Positions 34,126 to 48,100 of a DNA stretch of 64,000 nt are shown here, in pieces. The stretch's first letter is position 1, and every line of letters begins with the position of its first letter. The notes below the pieces were generated by a model that ran no database searches, had not been told where the DNA came from, and saw only the letters and a list, made by a program, of their open reading frames with translations. Position numbers and translations under genes: made by a program. The DNA comes from Phallusia mammillata (taxonomy: Eukaryota > Chordata > Ascidiacea > Phlebobranchia > Ascidiidae), in the NCBI GenBank assembly GCA_003260075.1, contig QLIY01000338.1, positions 1 to 64,000 of the forward strand. Direction: 5' to 3'.

Positions 34126-34544
34126 TGTAAAAAAAACCTTGAACAATTTTAATAGAAACGACCCACCACTTTGCTTCTTCTTAAATACAAAAAGATTTGA
34201 AATAGAAACTTAACTTACTCTCTCGTAATTACAGCTGCCAATTACCCCACCCATGTTGGGGTTGAGCTTCTTCGCTTATTAACTGAATTGAGGGATTAGG
34301 TTCAGGTTTTTGCACCACCCGCATTGCTCTGATGAAGTTGGAAGCTGATCACTCGTTTATCACTTGGTTCCAAAATCAATTAGTGCAAATTTGTGGCTTC
34401 TGTTCCTGAGCTAACCCGGCTAAAATTGATAGTAGTTTAGATTGGGTGTTTTGGGAAATTACAAGAATTCTAAAATTCCTGGAAAATTGCACAAAAATTT
34501 CAAACTGTTTTTTAATAAATTACTTCTTTATTTAATGGTGAAAA

Positions 34545-34735
34545 TAACGGCTCAAATACACGTAAAAGCGACATGCTTTATTGTTCAAACGTTTCGACAA
34601 ATGCTCATGCCATCATCAGTGATATGAAGGGCCACATCAGTTACACACGTTTGTATACACTTGAGTCGCATAAAGGATTCCCCCCCCCCCATCAGTTACA
34701 CCCGTTTATATACACTTGAGTCGCATAAAGGAATG
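34545..34735 (-). repeat. Dispersed repeat, family alpha (inverted), including a C-run-joined duplication
   Basis: The minus strand carries CTGATGATGGCATGAGCATT and CGAAACGTTTGAACAATAAAGC (34619-34572). A short duplication sits inside: copy 1 34636-34679, C run 34680-34690, copy 2 34691-34734. Confidence 0.6.
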
Positions 34736-36593
34736 ATGAAAAGGTGCGAAACAAACGTGTCGCGTAAAAACGATAGATAAAAAGGTACTTCTTTATTTTT
34801 TTAGAAATAAACATTTGATTTGGTAGACTTATTTATTCACGACAATATTAACTTAAAAATCAACGGAGTATACAACAACGTTAAGTGTGGCAAAGCGAGA
34901 TAATTTTATCTAAAACTCTTCAACAACACAAACAGCATAGCATAATCCGTACCTATAGAAACTCACTTATTCATGGGGTCGCAAAATTTCTTCTCCCAAC
35001 AAAAATCTGTCGACAGAAATTCGTGATTGAAGTGTGAGAAGTGAAATAAATCACATCTTGCACGGAATCCAGTCAGTCTAATGTTTGTCCGTCATTCATT
35101 GTCGGTTAGCCGTGAAATAAACCACTTGTCCTGATTTCATTGTTGCCGGCGCACTCCTCGATTCCCGGGCGTCTATTAATTTTAATGTGGTCATTCAATC
35201 CTGATAAGTTGGCGTTTTTGCGTTGAGTTCGCGTGCGACAAAACTTCTTCGCGGTGGAAAACCTACTTGGGTAAAAAACAACAGTTTCACCGCAACTTTT
35301 AAGCTTCCCTACACTCGCACGATATTTACGTACACTTAATACATATATCAAAAGTACACATAGACAATTTCAAGACGAATTTAACCATTTTTGTTCCAAG
35401 TATTAAGTGCCTTGAGCTTGTTAACAACAACAACAACTTTATTTGGGCATTGGTGACAAGATAAAACTATTAGAAATGTTGCCATTTTGACAAACACAAA
35501 GAATCTTATAACAGAAGTCATATAATTTTTGACGATTGCATGAATGTGACAAACATAACCCACTAAACTACCACTTATCCCATTTTGTTTATAAGTCATT
35601 TGTCGCATATGCTACCTAGTGGTGAAAGCAACAACACGAACGTCAACAAGGCCGATACAATTTTTTTTGCAACATATTTTTTCACGAAAAAGGCTGAGTG
35701 CCAGAAAGAAAAAAGCTCGGTGGCCGGATATATAGCCTCGATTCCCGGCAAAAGTGACGAGTCTGAGACGGTCAGCTGCGTCAGCACAACAGAAAGTTGA
35801 ATCAGAGAAAGCACTGATACCTTGTTCGCAGTGTATGAATGTTATCTCAGTCTTGTGACCTAGTTATTAACACACCAGTAGTCGAGGCAAGTTACTGTCA
35901 CGAATGCAGGAGAGTTCATACGGTCAATATGCAATATGATGCACGCGATTCTAGCGTCTGACATTTGTTGTGTCTATTTACCTTGCTAAGCCTTTCCGTC
36001 GGTAAATTACAAACCGCTGGAAACCTTATTAAAAACACATTAGCGCCGTGATGCATGTTCCCCCTCCCTGCAATTAAATATCAACCTCCCGCTTATGGTG
36101 CAATATGCGGTGCTTTATAAATCCATAACAAACAGCTTAAGGGTGCAGATTTTATTAATTGCGGAGACAGAACGTGCTGCATCACCACACGAGCCACTTC
36201 TCAAGCTCACAAAGCTCTGCGCGGTTTAACTTAATCTCTGTTGGCGCAATGAGCCAGGCTGTACGGTTGAGCAGAGATTAAAGCAATAGGTTGAGCTCAG
36301 CTGCATTCCTACTAATGCTGTCAGGCACGTGAAGTTTTATTGCCGATTTCATAGCTCGGTTTCGTGTTCAACGCTAGCGCCAAGGTTGTAAAGTAGTTTA
36401 CCTGGGACGTAGTTGGGTCAATATGCTTGAAACGAGCTTGACGTTGAAGCTAGAACTTGCATCAACTGGAACTGGGTTTAATAGCAATGAGTAGGGCTTC
36501 AAGAAGTCAAATATTTCAAGTAATGTTCTGATTTAATTTAGCCGACTGTAAGTTAGGCTTTCAGTAGTTCAAGACGCCTTTTATCTGAATTTC

Positions 36594-36905
36594 AACTAAA
36601 TATGAGGCGAGTAGCACAATCATTATAGGCTTGGGACCACAGGTTTTGTGATACAGTGCAGAAAAAAAGCTGGCTAACTTTACGTAAAATTGAAGTTGAC
36701 CGTGTTTGAACTTACCCTGTTTTGGTAAAGGAGAACTTTGCCCTCTGAAACAAGTTGATGAGAAGTTGAGTAGTTTGCCAGAAACCCCAGATAGCAGGGA
36801 TCCCCCCCCCCAACTAAATATGAGGCGAGTAGCACAATCATTATAGGCTTGGGACCACAAGTTTTGTGATACAGCGCAGAAAAAAAGCTGGCTAACTTTT
36901 TGAAG

Positions 36906-36963
<58 letters not shown>
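36594..36963. other. Direct duplication joined by 10 C, copy 2 broken by a 58-C run
   Basis: Copy 1 is 36594-36801, the C run is 36802-36811, and copy 2 starts at 36812. Copy 2 stops at 36905, where a 58-base C run (36906-36963) takes the place of about 90 bases seen in copy 1. Sequence resembling the end of copy 1 resumes after it. Confidence 0.82.
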
Positions 36964-36964
<1 letters not shown>

Positions 36965-37572
36965 TGATTAGCGGGATAACGAGGCTCCAAACCCCCGAAA
37001 TCTGACCCGGTCTTCGCGCCCCAATAAATCAGAGACCAAAACGCCGCGTGCTTCACCAAACCTATACTTAAATGCGCCCCGTGTCACTCTTTACGGTTTC
37101 TGAACCAGCTTTGTGCAGTGAACCCGTGCAGAAAATCTGAACAAGATTAAGTGGGTAAAAATGTGTTATTACTTGCATTTTTGTTTTCATGCAAAAAAGC
37201 AATCTATAATTTATATAAGCTCCTATAATATTCTATATTTCGCGTCTGGTGATACATAGACGTAGTAGACGTATAGTGAAGCAGCTAAAACGTCGATTCT
37301 AAATGCTTTGCTGAGAGTGTTTACCCTTTTGTGGTTAGCTGAGACCATTTGCTTTACACTCAACGTGGCAAAGCTTCGTTCCGCGTTTTTGCGCACAGGA
37401 TTGCTGCCCTGGTATTCTGGCTGTGAATAATTCAGCACTGATGCTACACAGGAATAACAGCAGCCATGTGTTACTTCCAAAAGTCAAAAACAAAATTCAG
37501 TACTATAACCTGTGAAGTTGATAAAATCACCCAATATTAAATGATCTTTGTATGGTTTAGCATCTACTATGT

Positions 37573-37898
37573 CAGGGGTGTCTAAAGTGCGGCCCGCGGG
37601 CCAAATGCGGCCCCCGACGGCATTTCGCGTGGCCCGCGGCTGTTTTTTTAAATTGTAATGCGTATGGCCCGCCATAGTTTGGATGTTTTTGGGTTTTGGC
37701 TACTTGCGACTTCACGCAAAAGCCTTCCATGGAACTTTATTTACCAGTAAAACGGAAGCATACATAGTGCTGACGCAACAAAATCCCACAATTTCCCTAA
37801 ATCCCGTATATTTGGGTCTAATTCTAAAATACGTTGGCCCGCGGGCTTCTTCACCTGGTAAAAATTGGCCCCCATCAAAAAAAGTTTGAACACCCTTG
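37573..37898. mobile_element. hAT-like MITE with near-perfect 8-bp target duplication
   Basis: A 326-bp element with termini CAGGGGTGTCTAAAGTGCGG and AGTTTGAACACCCTTG, with GC-rich GCCCGCGGGCC blocks. The flanks TACTATGT (37565-37572) and CACTATGT (37899-37906) match in 7 of 8. A different hAT-type end (AGGTTGGAAACCACTG) follows at about 37963-37980. Confidence 0.85.
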
Positions 37899-38790
37899 CA
37901 CTATGTAGTCTATTGGGAAGGAATGAGAATGTTTTGAATTGTTAAGGGAGGAATTCGTCAATAAAGGTTGGAAACCACTGCTCTAGACAATGTTACATAA
38001 AATGACCTTGTCTAGAACTTTTAATTCGGTAGAATTCCGTGAAATCAATATATCAAGCCAATAATGATAGGTTTCCATTCGTTGAGTATTTCAGGCGACC
38101 ACATAATGTGACTAAATTACAATTTTCTTTGGTCACCTCGTTAAGTTGCAGAAGTCTTGTACTTCACGCCATGATAAATTTATTGCAACCCGTGCCGACC
38201 TTTTTACCGCTTTTACGACTTTGACCTGAGTTGCATCCGGTGGATTATCGCTATTGTGTTTACCCTTGTAGGATATTGACAACAGCTAATGCCTCAACAT
38301 AGGGTGTGAGCTACAAAGGGGGAAGCGTTTATCTCGAAAACAAACTTGCGGCTTGTCTGTGGGATTGCCTTCGGGTATTGGGTCGGTTTTTTCATGCCTC
38401 GTACCGACAAGCAAAGTCCGCAAATCATGCCACAACTTCCTATATATGCAATAACATGAAGATAATCTTAAACACTCCTTGTTTGCAGTAGTGTATGTGA
38501 ACAAACATGTTTAACATTCTTATCCAGAAATCCATTTTTTTATATTCTGCGATAGCTTGTCGGCATGAACAGGTTTGCAGCAACACATGTGTAACATTTC
38601 CCTCCATACACACTTCAGTTGCGTTTAACTTCCAGGATATATTGAGGTCGTGAGTTCGAATCTTACCGATGGTGAACGCCTTTTTTGCGATGCTTGCCTT
38701 AGCACATCTAACATATCATATTTTCCGTGAGCAAAAACGCAAGAACTGTAACAGTTTTGATGCAATAAGCGTTCTGCTTTGGGCTGATAT

Positions 38791-38837
38791 CAGTGGTGGG
38801 ACTCAAATTTTTTGTCAGTCGATTCTATCACAAAAGT

Positions 38838-38921
<84 letters not shown>

Positions 38922-39012
38922 TAACCAGTAATGCTAACCGGTTCGCTGATCTCGTAAAATTTCGTGAGGCGGTTCTATAGGACCGGTGCGAACCGGCTGA
39001 ATCCCACCACCG
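38791..39012 (-). mobile_element. hAT-like MITE, family A, with perfect duplication and an internal 82-C run
   Basis: The element starts CAGTGGTGGGACTC and ends ATCCCACCACCG, and is flanked by the exact 8-bp duplication GCTGATAT (38783-38790 and 39013-39020). The C run at 38839-38920 occupies the place of about 40 bases present in the copy at 49780, so it is a placeholder and not part of the element. Confidence 0.88.
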
Positions 39013-39187
39013 GCTGATATGTGCTTCAAAATAATTCCTTAATTAGCTGTAGCTTGTGGACACAAAATATCCATTCTCTATTCATCTGGCCGTTTCTATT
39101 TGCTCAACTCGTTCATATATTTGCAGATATGTGGTTTGAATCGAATCCACAGTTGCTAGTAGCAGTAGTTTCCACTTTATCTTTGTA

Positions 39188-42100
39188 ATGCGGCGTTTAC
39201 TTAAGTACCTCGTGGTCTGTTGTTTCGTTGTGGCCCCTGCAAGCCGCACAATCAGTTCGTCAGCTGGGCAAGTTACAAGAAGTGTCGGGAATAATGACGA
39301 CCAAGAAGCTGATGATGGTCAAGGTAAGAAATGGTTTAACAAAATTGACAGAGGGGGTCAAATGCACCAGTCTTGTAAAGCGGGCTTGAAATTGGAGCCC
39401 GTGCCCGCTCCTAATGGAAAATAGCAGTAATACTTTTTATCAAAAACAAAGCCCGAATTGGAATCGAATTGAAGAAATTAAACACAAATTAGACGGAATG
39501 TAAGTTTAGGCTTGAATCGTGACAGTTTTATTTAAAATTGGGCTCGAAAATAGCGGCTATACTGACAATACTTACAAGTACCTGTGTTTAGAGTTAAGAC
39601 ATCCTTGATATAATGTGCATTGATTAAACTGCTGATGAAAACAATCAGACGAATTCATTCTATCAGCATCATCACATCACGGTTAATGATTATGGCCAAT
39701 TTTAAAGCTAAAATAGGAACAAGAAACAAAATATTTCCATGGTATAAGTTACAATTTTATTCCATTTAAAGTAAATGGGGCGGATCCGTCTAACCACGCC
39801 CACATATTTACTCAAGCTGTCGGTTTATGGTGACACTATGGTCGTATCTAGGTGCTACTTGTCATAAAGCGGTGATGGATCGCACTGTTGTGACTTGGCA
39901 CAAAAATAGAATGACGTTTTGCTAAGTCATGGTCGGTGAGAACTTTCGGAGGTTTTTAATGTTGATTTGTGGTGTAATGGAAAAGGGTTGGGATCCTTGC
40001 AGACGAATGTAACGATCCGATTTGTTGGTTTACGATATGCGGTGTGCGTGTAACATAACAAAATAGGCAAAGACAGATTGCGAAGAACACTTAAACTTTG
40101 GAAATAACCAAAAAGCTGAGCAGCAGTTACTTAATCTCAAACCCGGGGCAAGAAAACGTTTTTGTGTGGCAGAAACACATTTTTGCCCAGTTACAGTTTA
40201 CAGGTCAACCTGAGTTCAAACTAGATAAGCATGTATCAAATCCCCTAAGGGCATACTGTTTTAGGCGCAACAAACTAAACATTGCTGGGAAACCACTGTT
40301 GTTGCGACTTAGCGCCTTACGACGTTCGAAGCATGTTGATAGTTGGTGTCAGCAACGCAAGTAAATCCGCAATATCTTTCCCGAAACAAACAAAGGCGAA
40401 CCAGCAACAGTTTAAGGGGCTGGCGACACGGGCCTGTGCACGCGAAAACAAGGGTAGGACCGTGATAACCTTTTATCCGAGGGCGTCTAACCCGGGACAT
40501 GTGCTTCATATCGTAGCTCGGGTTCCACGATGTAAAGGTTACGGCGGCAATAAGCGCCTCTCGATCCAAAAATATCTCAACATCTGCCCTGAAATCCATA
40601 GTTTCCCCGTCGAGATGACATTTTCGAGTGCAGGCAAGCTTGAAATTTGCACTCAACGCTTCAGCTAAGCAAATAATCTTCCCCGAATTCTTATTTCCCC
40701 TTTACACCAATTGCTACCTACGTCACAAATTCAAAGAATCGCAGTTCTACTTTTCACAAACTGAATATGATACGGTTTGACATACATTTAACCTTTCGTT
40801 GAAGTCCAAAATTAAACCAATCACGCATGCTACAAAGTTATTTTGAACTTGGGTCAAAAAGTATATCATTGGATCACTTTACTACTTTATAAAATGTAAT
40901 TATTTACACCACTTTCAACCCTACGTGCCAATGACAAGCTGTAAAAAAATCAAAAGCACACGCTGTTGCCAAGTATCTGAGGTTGGGTCCAAATAAATAA
41001 CGAATACTTTAAGTACTTGAGAGATTTTCCATGTAAAGTAGATTCACTGCATAAATGTTGTCAAGCAGTTGCTCAACAGTCCTACTCGAATATTTTGAAA
41101 GGATCCCAAGATATAACATTTATGTTAGCCAATACAGCTACAGACTTTTAGTTTCGATTGTAAATTTTGTGCTTCCTCCACATCTAGCAACTTGAAACAT
41201 CTTCGGTGTTATAAACGCATTTCCCTGATTTGTTCCGCAGATTTCGTAAATCCGTCGACGTCGGTTCGAACCCCAGCTCCGGTGAAATCAAAACGTGAGC
41301 AAGCAGCGAGGGTCGGCGAACCTGCAGTGCTGAATGCCCTCTCGGCGTTAGAGGGAGAATCTGTGCTGATGAGGAGCAACATCCACACGAGGAGGCCGAC
41401 CAGCTCCACTGATGAGAGATGCCAGTACATCTTCTCCGTTCCAACCGGACCTCAGTGCAGCTCAGCGTTGATCGAAGCAAAGGTGGCGGAACTACATCAC
41501 GCCTTCACCGGATTCGAGGCGAAGCTAGAAGGCCAGCAAAACCGGTTAGACGCTGCTGAGACTTTCATACGTCGCGCAAACCGAGCACTCGACACTGAAG
41601 GTTTCCTATTTCATTCAAGCGACTCCTCAACATCCGACGGCGACGCCATCACATCACGTGGCTTCCTGCAGACGGAGGTTGTGGAAGAGGAAGAGCTCGG
41701 AGCAGCTGACGCGATCCTAGACTTCGCCCACCAGCTCAACTCTCAACTTCTTCGTCTTCAGTCACGTGTCAAGGGAGTTGAAGCGGAACGATCGAAGCTG
41801 ATCGTCCAGAACCAAAACTTGACCGAGTTTCTCCAAAACACCAGCGCCAAACTGGATGAGCTGAGCGTAGAGAACCGGAATTTGCTACAGCGAGTTGAGC
41901 AGGGAGCACATGATCTCACTCTTGCTCACCATGACAACGACGGACTCCGGGAAATCCGCCGGATGTTGACTTCCGACAAACAATCCCTGACGGATGCGAA
42001 GGATCTTCTTTCACAACGAGTCAGGTTCTTGAATGAGGAAAACCGGGGGATTCGGGCAACGATTCAAACACAACGGGATGAGATTGAGCGACTTCTCACC

Positions 42101-45100
42101 GATAAAGACACGTGGGAGGTTCGTATTGGTTAGATGAGGTTGGTCCAAGATTAGACAATGAACGACCACAATAGGGATACTTGGCGGGCCGCAAAAAGAA
42201 AAACTCATTTATATTGAAGGACTGGACATGCTGTTCTAAACGACTGAGTTCATTTATTGAGAGCCAAATATCATAACCACAATGCACATCATACTTTTAC
42301 AGTTATTCTAAACTCATTTGACTAGGTAACTAAGCATCCCATTATTTTTGCAACTGGTGATATATGTTTGTGTTATTACCCACTGATAAAGGCGGCTTGA
42401 GTAGACATCGGTACAAACAATTTATCCACCAGGAAAGCTGTACAAAATTTATCTCATTTACTTCTGTCTGAATCCACTGCTTTGCCTGGCACTGTATGAA
42501 ATCGATATGTTCTCCAATTATCCTTTGTCTCATAGAATCGTCATAGCAACGCAACAAAGAAGATTCGAGAATTGGAAGAAGCTTTAGCGGAACTTCGTCA
42601 AAACAATCGGAGCGGTGAGCTTTTGTTAATCACAAATTTATGGTAACCACAAACTTCTGATCATAGCAGCATAGATTGTATAACTGACATTACGATTACA
42701 CCACAATACGTACTGAACTTAAACCACAACTGATCCAGATAACAGCAATACTCCATTGTCAGTGACGTTTATGACACACCAATACGTCATGCCAACGTCA
42801 CAATAGTGTTCCACATTAAGTCGTCATAATTAGAATCGGCGCCTAGCTTCCAGACGCAATAAATCGTGCCAAGGTCAAGGTCAAGGTTCCAGGGACCCAG
42901 GGGTCGTTGGCGCAGCTAATCAGTTTGCATCGGTGATAACAAGAAGTGATTGCTTGAGGTCTTCAAATACGCACGCCTGAGCGTAATGGTTAAACAAATA
43001 TACCTGGACGTGCTCAAGGGCCACCGAATTGGGGTCGCATGTTTGCTGTGGAAATGCACGACCACGTGATATGACCCACTTACTGGAATCGAACCTCTGT
43101 TTTCACACCGTTTCAAACCTCAATGATTATTTTGCGGCTTGCGGTGAAAATCATCCGATATAAAATCACTTAAATTGCTTCGTAAGTAGCTTTTATGACG
43201 CACAATTGGTACCGCGATGAAAATATAATTACTTGAGTTTTAGACTTTGCTTGAAATCAAATACGACGAATTGATTGGATTTGTTTTTCTGTTGCAACCT
43301 TTGCCGCATTTTAGATGAAATCGTCTTCAGGTTTTAACACACAAAGAAGTTCTAACCCGGACCTGTTTAAGTTTGATGGTGTTTTAAACGCAAATTTTGA
43401 CATTTGCGTCGCATCTAGCCAACAATTTTATTTTTGATTAACAGGAAATAATCACAACAAATGGTTTTTGTAATACACGGCAAACGCTTTGTGTAGTTCG
43501 TCCATCATCAGAAAGCGAGTTCTGAATACAGAAAAACGTAAAAACCTATCTAAATTTGCCGATGCTTTATTGTAATTCTCGAAAAACTGATCGCTCACGG
43601 CAAAGCACTCGCGGCAAATACCTTGATAAATTGCCGAATACTTCGCGTCCTTGGCTGCTGATAAGACCCAACCGCGCAACACGGCAGGTGAATCGACAAA
43701 CTCAAACCGACATAGACTCCTGATTTGTCACGTTTCGCAAATTTGGCTTCCACAAACTCAGCGGAAGTAGAAGTTATCAGCGTAATCTCGTGTCAATTTG
43801 CAAAATAACGGTGCCCACCGGAGCATACAACTCACGTAAGCAATCGTCACTGTGTCGGTGCCTTCAAAGGAGTGAAAACTTCTACCGAACCTTGCAGTGA
43901 GTCAATATAGAAGTCCGAGCGTCGATGGTAAATAGCACGAGAAGCGCTGTAGCGTTTTATTGGAATATGCTGATTCTACAACTTTTGTCGTGAAGCGCGA
44001 TCTGTGTTTATCTAATTGCGCTGCAGCTTGACTTTGCACGACTTCTATCACAAGTGACAAGCTTCCATAATATTATCGACACCGTGTTTGAGTCGTTTAA
44101 ATTCTGCGCATACTTTTCCAGTTTACTTTTTATTTTTGAAAAATTGAGGTTTGTTGCTCCAATGTTGAGATAAAATGTTACGGTTTTGGTTCGGCTTTAT
44201 TCTGTGGTGTTTCGTTTTGATGCATTTAAGAAGAGGCGTGGAAAAATAAGTTTGCCAATAACAAAAGAGCAAAACTTTTTGATTTCGGTGGCAACATTTT
44301 TCACCAAACTTAAAAATTAAATCTTCGTAAACCCAACTGGTTTGAGGGCATCGAGAATAACCCGGATGCTCGTTGGCATGACAACTGTGCGAATCTGACT
44401 TCACAACATTCTGATCTTCATTCTGTTTGAGTCACAACGTACGTCCCAATCCCCGGTGTATTATATTAGACACCGCATGTATATAAGAAACCGCACGACC
44501 ACACTCTGTAAATTGTATAGCAGGGGAACTTAACCGCGATGTGACGGAGAAACGTAAGCACTCAGGCGCCACTGGGACAGCTTAAAGGGGAACTCACAAG
44601 AAAGATACTTGAGCTGACGATTTTATCGCAAGCATTAAACCTTGTCACAAACCATTGGTCAAAATTTTAAAATATATAGTCACAAATGCAAAGCAATACA
44701 ATAAAGAGTTCTTCTTGGCAATCGCTCCATAAAGTCCTGAATGGTTTTCAACAGACATGACTCACCAGTTTTATCTCACCTCGCCAAACTTTTTATCAAC
44801 CAAAACATAGTAAAATTACATCCTTGCAAACTTGAAATGTTGTTGTTAATTACATACTCCAAAGTTTTGAAAGTGTAATTCAAAAATATGCTGGTTGGCT
44901 CAGTAAGCACAAAACAGTGCAGCGTTTTCATATACAAATTCGTGCAACTACAATCTTGCAAATTAAGGCTTAAAATGGTACTGTTGATAACATACTCCAG
45001 AGTGTATATTACTTAATGTAAAATATGATTGAAAATGTCACATTTCTCTGCGCCTTGTGAACAGAAATATTCAACAACAATCTGTCGGTTCCTCTTTAAA

Positions 45101-48100
45101 TTTTGTCTCACTGGGCTCGGGTTCGCGTGCGATGGTTTTGAGGATTTCTTGTAGAGTTGGCGCCAAATCGGCCAACCAGGCTATTGATTCAAGTCTTCAT
45201 TCGCACGAGTTTATCGCGCAGGGGAGGCGGCGTCTTGATAAACAGCCGCTGCTCGTGTGTGTACAAGTGTGTGTCCATGAAGGCGCCAGGCACGCTGAAT
45301 CGCAATAAATCAATCCGAGGGATTAAAAGGGATTGAAGTGTCCGAACCCCCGCGAAACGAGAAGCTAGTCACGTGACAAGAGACGTAGATTGGGTTACCG
45401 CGTAGGGGTGCACAAGGGGCAGAGTTGGGGGGGCATAGCGATCGAACAAACTGCATGTACTGATGCATAAGATGTCAACGTTGTCTACGATTGTTGAGAA
45501 CCGGCTCAACACAGAGACCAATATAAAAATAGACCACTTAACTTATTAATTGTTTATTGAAGAGTATATTCGAATTTTTTGGTCAATGCTAACAACCGTT
45601 CGGCTGAGGTAACAACGTGTTTTGGACGGTAACCGATATTAGACAGCATGCTTGCTTGGGCGCTCTAAGATTGAAGTTATCGATGTATCATAATTGCGTC
45701 CCGATAACGTCAAAACAAAACCTGACCGTAAACTATGTGGAGCGCAAAACAGAGAATGGCACAACTGGTGGATAATGGTTAACGCGTTGTAGCTACACCG
45801 TGCGAAAATTCCCAGCATGAATCCCCAAAACAACTTATTTCTTTGCACGCACATTACTTACATACACAGGCAGGTCGCAAACGAAATTACTAACTATTTA
45901 AACCCGGGCTTCAGTGCATGTGGTTACGGAGTGTTTTCGTGGAGCGCAATGGCTGAAGTCGAAAATAGCCACAAAAATTGTTGGAATATTTTAGTGAAGG
46001 AGATCGTTGGTTGAGACAAAGATTAGACACGCCTCAGTGGGCTTGCAGCATGTGCAGTGATGCGTATCAGAGGGTATTTTTTCTCTGCAATTCGGGGTAA
46101 AAACAATTTTTAAGTATTTTTGGATCAAAACCCACAATCCACAATCGATTAAAACTCCATACAACGTTGTAATGTTAAATGGCAAATCTAAACCCTCTTT
46201 CGCTGTAAATTTAATTGAACTTACATTGGTTACAAGCTACTGTGAGTAGAAGAAGGTGTTGACTTAAACATAATGGTTTTAATTACGAGTTATGCTCATG
46301 AATGTTATAGTGGATGTAAACGGGTGTAACTGGTGTGGCCTCTCATGTCACTGATGAAGGCATGAGCATTTGCTGAAACGTTTGAGCAATAAAGCATGTC
46401 GCCTTTTTGTCTATTTGGGCAGTAATTTTCACCATTATACTTAAAAACAGATCGGTGTATATGTCCACTATAGTGCTCCAGAGGTTTTACGGGTTTCCAA
46501 AACAAAATTCACTCACTTATAACAAACCAATTCAGTAATTCTGTTTTTACCCTAACAGCCCGTTCATTATGGATTCCTAGCAAATATGTTGTTCAACGTA
46601 AATTGTCATGTCATGTCCACTAAGACGGTCGAAACGTAGGGTTTAATTTCTCCGCGACCCCTTCAAGCAACTTCTTCAGTTTCTTGCTGACCAAACATGT
46701 GGGTTTAGCCTTCTACGTCATAGGAGTGATTTTGTTGGATTATCAGCCTTTTGTTGGGTTTGAGAGGTTGAGAATGGAAAACTCGGTCTACCTAAGAGAT
46801 AGTGTGTGAGTGGAGAGGGTCGTGTGTTAAACGCTGTTGTGATTGGCTGATCCAACTTTAAGTGTTGTTGCGAATGTGAGGAAGTAGGTTTGTGTGGGTC
46901 GGAGGTTTTAATGTCTCAAAGGGCTTGTTGCGGAAAAGATGTAACCGGCCTGACACATTAGGATCCGAGTACAACCCGAAACAAGAGATGCAAGCCCAAA
47001 ACCCGACCCAAAACCGAATTTTTGTTGACAGAGAACCCGAGTGAGGGTAGAAAGTTAAATTACTATGGTCCCCCCCCCCCCGAGTACAACCCGAAACAAG
47101 AGATGCAAGCCCAAAACCCGACCCAAACCCGAATTTTTGTTGACAGAGAACCCGAGTGAGGGGATATTACGACACGAATGTAACCTATAGTGTGCAAAGT
47201 CAGGTCCAATGTCGGAAGTTATATCTCTTTAAACACGAAAACTTCATGTTCAATGTCATGTTTTGAACAATCTTGAGAACATTCGTAAAAAGAAACAAGA
47301 AAACGTCCAGGTTTTGAATAGGCAGGTCAATCAAGCTCAGGTAATCCGTTACGACACAGACTTCATGTTGAGAATCAATGCGCAAAGTAAATGCAAAGTA
47401 TCGAAAAACATAACACCCACAGCGCATATAATGAGAAACAAGGTGTTAAACGGGCCTGGAATTGAAGCCCGAAACCCCTCCTTACAGGTCTGTTATTGGC
47501 ATATACAGTCAACCGATATTAGGCAAACCATAAAAAAGGAAAATGTTTCAAAGCAAAAACGTATTGTAACTATCCTAAAGCAACTACGGTAAAACTGCAA
47601 GTTTAATTTTGGACATTCTTGTAGTTTTGCTTGAATATAGAGAATTCCAGCATAGCAAATCTTGCGTGGAAATCACAACCACAACGACCGCACCATCAAT
47701 AATGTAGAACAGCCGTACACGCCGCGATAAAATCACAACACGGTCGCCATGGCAACGCGCCACGCATCGCCAGATGGTTTTCATCGATTTAAACTAAAAG
47801 GTGTTTCCAATATCCGGCGCCATAGACATCGTATTAACGCGCCGATATTTGCTGACGTCATGATGTTGTTGTTTTGCCGGAACACGTGCGTTGATGCGCG
47901 GGGAGCTATTAGTTTCTTTTAGCGATTGTATCTTAGCGATATTGCCTTATGTTTACCATTAATAGTGTGCATCTGCGATAACATCGATACAGTTATCGGT
48001 TCGGTAGCAAATTTTCAAGCAACACGCAAATAAATAAACTGCTGTTGCGAAGGAAATAACATTAAAAAATTGTGGCCTTTCGCCTATTTCTGTGTGCAAA

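Larger units (their letters stand above)
31344..39187. other. Gene-poor interval between copper transporter and olfactomedin gene
   Basis: About 7.8 kb in which I find no supported gene. It holds three hAT-like elements (32326-32756, 37573-37898, 38791-39012), repeats of families alpha and gamma (32989-33027, 33955-34125, 34545-34735), two C-run-joined duplications and two long C runs. Short ORFs here (for example 33241-33480 and 35585-35800) have no recognisable domain. Confidence 0.6.

Noticed and set aside
35585..35800. 71-residue ORF in the gene-poor interval
   Set aside because: No domain, no leader and no supporting splice signals; an overlapping ORF exists on the other strand.
38640..38680. 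Second T-arm-like motif (GTGAGTTCGAATCTTAC)
   Set aside because: There is no A box or cloverleaf around it.
40282..40668. 128-residue plus ORF and overlapping 115-residue minus ORF
   Set aside because: Both lie in intron 1 of the olfactomedin gene, overlap each other and show no family motif.
43452..43682. 76-residue minus-strand ORF in intron 3 (FLMMDELHKAFAVYYKNH)
   Set aside because: Plausible composition, but no recognisable domain, exon borders or continuation.
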